Origin: Filosporella fistucella
Lineage: Eukaryota; Ascomycota; Leotiomycetes; Helotiales
DNA: 64,000 nucleotides
Direction: 5' to 3'
Assembly (NCBI GenBank): GCA_030077755.1
Contig: JAQJZZ010000010.1
Location: forward strand, 1,302,001 to 1,366,000
This document shows, piece after piece, positions 58,852 to 64,000 of this stretch. How positions within the stretch are numbered: position 1 is the first letter of the stretch; each line of letters begins with the position of its first letter. Made by a program: the position numbers and the translations under genes. A model generated the notes under the pieces. It ran no database searches. It was not told the origin of the DNA and was given only the letters and a program-made list of their open reading frames with translations.

Positions 58852-61800
58852 CCGTCTTGTGTTGCCCGTACCTGAAAATAAGAATCACAAAGAGGGACAA
58901 TTTCTTCACCTCATTGTCTCAGATCAAGGAGGACAGGCAGTCTTTGGACAAGCGTCACGAAAATTGGGAAGCTTATCAGCCTCAAGATTGAGTTTCCCGG
59001 AGGCGTTGGCTAGAACGCGGGACAGAAATTCCCTAACCCCAACAGAACCTTGTGAAGACTGGCATGCCAATTTCATTCGCCAGGCTGAGATGGGAAATGG
59101 TGAAAAAGTCCTTCCCACCGTAACAAACCGCTGTGACACTTCAGCAAGCGGCAGAGGAGAATGGGCAAAAATTTTGCATCGCATCTGTCACGGCTATGAC
59201 TGAGTTGCAATGCTCGCGGAAATAGACAGGCAGAAATGAGAAAGTCAGACCAGCAAGGCAGAGAATCGAGCCACGTTGCTCTCGTCTCTGGTCGTCCGTG
59301 AACGAAACGAGGTGAAAATTTTTTCACACCTCGCAGCAACAGCAGTAGCTGAAATGGACCCAAAGCCAAATTGCCTTTACAAACTAAGGGTAATGATTGA
59401 AGCCTGGGTGTGACTGTACTGGATTTTCCCAGTTACAGCCTCGCAGTAACGAGGGACAATTCCAGTACAGTCATCGTCGCAAAAGAACGTGTACGACCCT
59501 AACCCAATGCTTTCGCCGTTCCCCGGGGCATGGAGTGGTCCTGGACACACTGCAGCAGGAAGGTTCCTGGCCCCATAACCCGAGAACTCACCTCATTCAT
59601 CGTACCTGAAATCAAGCCACTGTTCAATACCAGATGCTAGCTACTACCAATCCCATGTCACCAGCACCCGCAAATCTGCATGGCCAGCGTCGCAAGCCAA
59701 ACAACCCCATTGTCATAGAAATGCAAAAAATATATAACATTTTTTTTTTTGTGTTCAGCCTTGGGAGAGTTTGGGTGAGCGTGCCATCGGCATCTCCTTT
59801 GACGCATAAACGAACAGGGTCTGCCAGCCAATAATCCTGGGGTTCCAAGGCTCAAGAGGCATCTGAAACGGGAAGGGCCCATTTTACCAAGATTTCCCAG
59901 GCTTTCCAGACTCGGTGCTGGGCCATAGCATTGTAAATTGCACTTATTATGATATCAACCAAAATAACATGAAGAAGAGCGGCTGTTCAAAGTTCCACAT
60001 ACAGGCATGAGGACCCCTTATTCGTCGAGGCGCAGATGAAATGGGAGTGAGGTGAGTGGTCTGGGGAGGGAGACTGCGGTGCGGGAAGAACATGAAGTGA
60101 AGGGAAAGTAAAATGGTTGGGCGAACCGAGGCCAGACCTTGACCAGAACAGAACGGAAAACTGGCCGGGATACAAATTGACAACGGCACTCCCGCGCCCG
60201 TCGATCTTGTGCTTGCGCAATTTGTCAAAGATAACCTTGTTGGATGCTGTGTGATGGCGAGCTATTGATGGTCAAGATCGAGATGGTGCCGTGTTGTGTT
60301 TCGGTTTCGCTGCCGGGTTTCCTTGTGCTTATCGGAAAATTCTCCATATGTGGATGAATAACTGCCTGTGATACTGCTTGTACCAGTAGTTGTACTGATT
60401 TGTGTACGCAATTATGGGCGATGGGACCACTTGTGCAGTGGGTACTGTATTGCAGGTAAGGTGGGTATGGATGTGCGGATGATGTATTTGCTACTCGCCT
60501 CCCTGAAATATACTTACCGGTGGATACACGACTGCAGAAGCTGTAACTTGATATCCTGATTCCTGTCTATAGCATCATATCTCATCATTGCGGAGCCATT
60601 TGCCGGTAAAGATTGGCGCACAGAATAAGAAGGGTGGAAGTATTGAAAGCATCATCCTGGAGGCAAACGGGTGTGTTGTGCTTATTGTGGGGTATAACTC
60701 TGTGCATAGACAAAACATAAGGTAGGCAAGGTTGAGCACAGGATCTTCCTGATTCTACGGAGTAGGTACAGCACAGTACAGTAGGTATCGCGGGCCTGGG
60801 CAAAGTGGTAATTTTTAGCATGGCGGATCTTCTTAATTAACACGATAAACTTCACCCGAGAAAGCAGAATTTTTGTGTGCTGGGACATTGGTGGAAAGGA
60901 TAATTTTCCCCTCCTACCAAAGCTGCTCTACAGAACAGAGTACCTTAGCCTGTAAGCAGTACCTTGCCTTAGATACAGCACCAAGTAAAAACTTACAAGT
61001 ATTAAGTAAGATACCTTAGGCAGGTCTGATGCCATCCCGTCATACCTACCAGATGGCGCGATGCCGATGTTGCGGTTGCGTTATGGTTGAGTAATGGCTT
61101 CAGTATCCCTACAACTACTACCGCTGCATTGTCGCAATTGTGTCCAAAGTGAAAAACTCACGACATTTGCTTGGTCTCGTTGGTGCTGAAATCCCCGCTT
61201 TCCAGTGTATGATGATCATCACCCCAGAGAGAGATGGTATGTATGGGGTAGGTGGAAGGTATGCTCGGTATGGTCTACAGGACCCTCCCGCTTGAGACGA
61301 TTTTCCCCCTCATTTTGCTCAGCTCACTTCACTCTTGACTACTACGTAAATCAGGATCATCGGACTCTGCAAAGTTTCGACTCCCTTCCAGTCGCCTGTT
61401 CCCCAGAAATATCGTAATTCCGAGTCTTGCACAGGGACCTCGCATCACCCGCTGTACAAAAGTTTTTGACCGGCATGAGGGAAAACTTTGTTGTGATATC
61501 ATTTATTTTCTTGACCATTCTTCAATTATCGTAGGGCTTGGGTTTGGACTGCTCCAGACAGTTCTCGTCTTCTGTTGAAATCCTTTCGAGCCATGCCTTA
61601 AAATAGTGGCTGCTGGAGAATGCACTAAATACTGCCAAAACACCTATCCCGCACCTTGTTAACTATAATAGGGGAGCGAGCACCTTTAGCACCGTTGACT
61701 AAACAAGTCCGGAGCATTAGGTCCACAGTGATGGGACATGTCTCTTGGTGGGAGGGTCACGATGGCATTCTTGAAGTCCTATGTATCAAGACGATGATGA

Positions 61801-62423
61801 AGTAGTCACGAGGGATTCGTCAAATGAATAATGTGTTTGAAACTCCGAGCCGAGTCATTATTGACAAGACCCGTGCGAGATTCGATTGTGCTAATCTAAT
61901 ACACCAAGATCTCCAATGAGAATGTTGGCAGTAACGGCAAATTGCTAGATGACATGTTGGACTTTAAAAGCCTCTAAACAAAATATGGCTGACAACACTG
62001 ACGCTCCAGAAAACAGTGAGCCAGTACACAGAAAACCTGTCATCCATGGCGCCTCATCCTCGAATTGGCTCCAAGCCGTACCCAATGATATGATTCCTGT
62101 ATCCGTTCCATGCTGAAAATGCTCGACTAACATAATGAAACATGCATTCATACGACAGAGTAGCGAACGTTTGCCCCTGCACCAATGCTCCTATGCTGTG
62201 TAACCCAAGGAAATTTTGCTTCCCCCAAAACGGGGCGAGATGATGATGTCCAGAAATACTTTTTTTACAACCGCTGATATCGAGGTGTGATGGATAAAAC
62301 GCCGATCCTTCCTAAGGATATGAGAGGAGGTATGGGTATTGTATCATGATTGAAATGTCTGAGATTGAACGCCGGAATATGCAAATTGATATAATGTGAA
62401 TAGTGTGTATAGAATTTGAAGGT
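58852..62423. other. long intergenic stretch
   Basis: About 3.6 kb without a supported gene. It has a strong inverted repeat at 59411-59473 and, at about 60.95-61.03 kb, several TACCTTA/GTACCTT words. Confidence 0.4.
59411..59473. repeat. 63-bp stem-loop with perfect 13-bp outer arms
   Basis: TGACTGTACTGGA at 59411-59423 is exactly reverse-complemented at 59461-59473. Pairing continues imperfectly inward (TTTTCCC against GGGACAA, then GTTAC with GTAAC) to a nine-base loop. No coding frame explains it. Confidence 0.8.
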
Positions 62424-62912
62424 TTAATGTGTCGATTGTCGTCTGGAATATCGAGACTGGTCGAATGAGCTTGCATATGCCCTCAAAGCCTTCCTCGACT
62501 CATCGGACAATTGAATAGGCTCTGAAGATGTAGTTGAGTGAGCACTTTGCATCGAGAACAAGCTCGATTGGGAGCTCGAAGGAGTCAATGTTGACTTTGA
62601 GCTGAGGGTCATTGGAGATGATTGTGGTCTCGCGGTGTGAAAGTGTGTGGCTCGTGGAGAAGGTGTTGTGCCATACGGCTGTGCGTTGCTGAAATTGTAT
62701 GCGGGTTCCATGAAGAAGCCGTTACTGGGTTTCCTCGTAGCAGGCCACGAAGCCAGGCCGCGAGGTGATGTAGGTGAAGATGCTGCTGAGCCTGCATTGG
62801 ATGCCACTTCATACTCTGCGAGCCTACAAGTTTCTGAGCAGTACACGTTCCCGTCGGTTTGCCTGTCACAGGCCAAGCAGAATGATGGTGACCAGTCCAT
62901 ATCGATCGTCAT
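62424..62912 (-). CDS. Ecl1-family zinc-binding lifespan/stress regulator
   Basis: A single-exon protein of 162 residues. The N-terminus has FCLACDRQTDGNVYCSETCRLAE with Cys12, Cys15, Cys25 and Cys29, the zinc-binding signature of the Ecl1 family (extenders of chronological lifespan in fission yeast, nuclear proteins induced by nutrient stress). The middle is Ser/Pro-rich and disordered. The C-terminus SRKALRAYASSFDQSR resembles the conserved tail of the filamentous-fungal members. An alternative start at the second Met (residue 5) is possible. A long upstream region without genes suggests a long 5' leader. Confidence 0.85.
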   Translation of the reverse strand: MTIDMDWSPSFCLACDRQTDGNVYCSETCRLAEYEVASNAGSAASSPTSPRGLASWPATRKPSNGFFMEPAYNFSNAQPYGTTPSPRATHFHTARPQSSPMTLSSKSTLTPSSSQSSLFSMQSAHSTTSSEPIQLSDESRKALRAYASSFDQSRYSRRQSTH

Positions 62913-64000
62913 TGTGAAATGGGATGCAGTTGGAAGGGTGAGTTGGTAGGTAAGTGATATTTGATGGTCGATAGAGAGAGAATCGGGCTTCGAGATTCGG
63001 GGGACAAGAAGTGTTCTTTAAAGAATTTGACTCCCAAATGATGTTTTCAAGTCAGGTTATGTCGTACCCGAGCTCGGTGAGGTAAGGTGGTAGCTTGGTT
63101 GGTGTGACTCAAGTTGTGGAGCCTGGTGAAGTGAGGGAACAAAAAGTGGTAGAAGTATGTGCGAAGCGGCTATGGCGACAGAGGCGAAAGCAGTGTCCTA
63201 ATTGTGCAAGGCAGTGGTGAGGTGGTGGAAGGAAATGTAGGCAGAGATTGACGACAAAGTCTGTCAGGATGGTATCATTCCCTTCAGTTCAATGCTTGAG
63301 ATGATGCAAAGGAGTCGATGGCAGGTATATGGAAGATCGTAGTCGGAGAAGAGAGGGAAGAGGTTGCCCATATACCAAATTGGTCGAGTTGGGGGACGAC
63401 TGGGAGTTTGCCTGTCTGGCCCTGCAGCAGATGCTGGGTGGTGCAGATGGCTTTTCCCTTGAGCAGGCCACACCTGTTTTGGAACAAGCGTGAAAAGCGG
63501 GGAGGGAAGGAGCAAGAGAGGGTGAAGATGTGGGCATGGGTGTGCGAGAGGGGTGCAACAGGGGTGTGAGTATTGAGGGTGTTTGAAGGCGTGGGAAGAG
63601 TGAAAAGTTGAGATGTGCTGGCCATAAACTTAGGGCATACATGCATAGAAGCCTTAAAATGGAGGAGATGGGCATTGACTGACTGGCCTGAAGGGCAGGA
63701 AGCAGGGGCAAAGGAAGATAAGTGGAGCTGGGGTGGCCGAAGCAGAGAAAATTTTGGTGGGCGCGCGGGAGACGCGCATGGATTGGCAGCGTGGGTGAGA
63801 AGTGGAGCAGGTGAGGTGAGAGGAGAAAGAGCAAGAGGAGGACGGAATTCAAAGCTAGTCTTCTCTGGGCATAGCGGGAATCATGGAATGATTTGCAGAT
63901 TTGAAAATACAGGCAGGCAAAGGTCACCATCCCAGGTTTGGTTGCCTGGTCTCACTTTATTTCGCGGTTACAAGGGCTGATCTGAGCTGGGAAACCTGAT
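62913..64000. other. upstream region of the Ecl1-type gene
   Basis: No supported gene. On the minus strand it is pyrimidine-rich, especially 63.3-63.85 kb, as expected for a fungal promoter and 5' leader. Open frames here are low-complexity Pro/Ser/Leu sequences typical of CT-rich DNA. Confidence 0.45.

Noticed and set aside
58814..59203. 129-residue plus-strand frame
   Set aside because: No motif; it overlaps the start of the minus-strand candidate and has irregular composition.
63284..63930. Minus-strand frames up to 213 residues upstream of the Ecl1 gene
   Set aside because: Low-complexity Leu/Pro/Ser sequence from a CT-rich leader; no domain.

Overview
The window looks like nuclear DNA of a filamentous ascomycete (Pezizomycotina). 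Genes are dense and interrupted by short introns (about 39-190 bp, GT..AG, often with CTAAC/CTGAC-like branch points). The products are typical of the group: an alpha-pheromone receptor, a Zn2Cys6 regulator, indoleamine 2,3-dioxygenase, DASH subunit Dad2, shugoshin and an Ecl1-type protein. Leotiomycetes is my best guess for the class, but that is inference. No prokaryotic-type features, CRISPR arrays or intact transposons were seen. I rebuilt exons by hand by requiring frame continuity and family similarity.

Layout. 0-7 kb: the 3' part of a PhoD-like phosphatase, a Ste2-type receptor and a basic protein of unknown function. 7-14 kb: Vps23/Tsg101 (ESCRT-I) divergent from indoleamine 2,3-dioxygenase, then a TPR/F-box/LRR protein of the Dia2/Pof3 type. 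14-21 kb: almost gene-free, with one small Cys/His-rich protein on the minus strand and one weak candidate. 21-29.3 kb: a Zn2Cys6 transcription factor, then L-rhamnonate dehydratase and L-rhamnose-1-dehydrogenase, two steps of the non-phosphorylating L-rhamnose pathway. 29.7-34.5 kb: a GH18 chitinase with a Ser/Thr-rich region and a Ser/Thr-rich single-pass membrane protein. 34.5-39 kb: gene-poor, with an AT-rich patch. 39-41.3 kb: a proline-rich single-pass membrane protein. 43.7-48.1 kb: a DHX35-type DEAH helicase and a membrane-anchored carboxylesterase. 49-55.2 kb: a TPX2-like protein, Dad2 and shugoshin, all with mitotic roles or mitosis-like motifs. 55.5-56.3 kb: Vps29 (retromer). 56.3-64 kb: mostly intergenic, with an Ecl1-family zinc-binding protein near the end.

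Functional links. The two rhamnose genes act in one pathway, and the first has everted CGG motifs in its promoter that could be Zn2Cys6 sites. Dad2 and shugoshin share a 359-bp divergent promoter and both act at kinetochores or centromeres. I found no clearly new multi-gene system. The items most worth checking are the rhamnose/regulator neighbourhood, the chitinase intron that splits the catalytic motif in frame, the small Cys/His protein, the mitotic gene neighbourhood and two strong inverted repeats.
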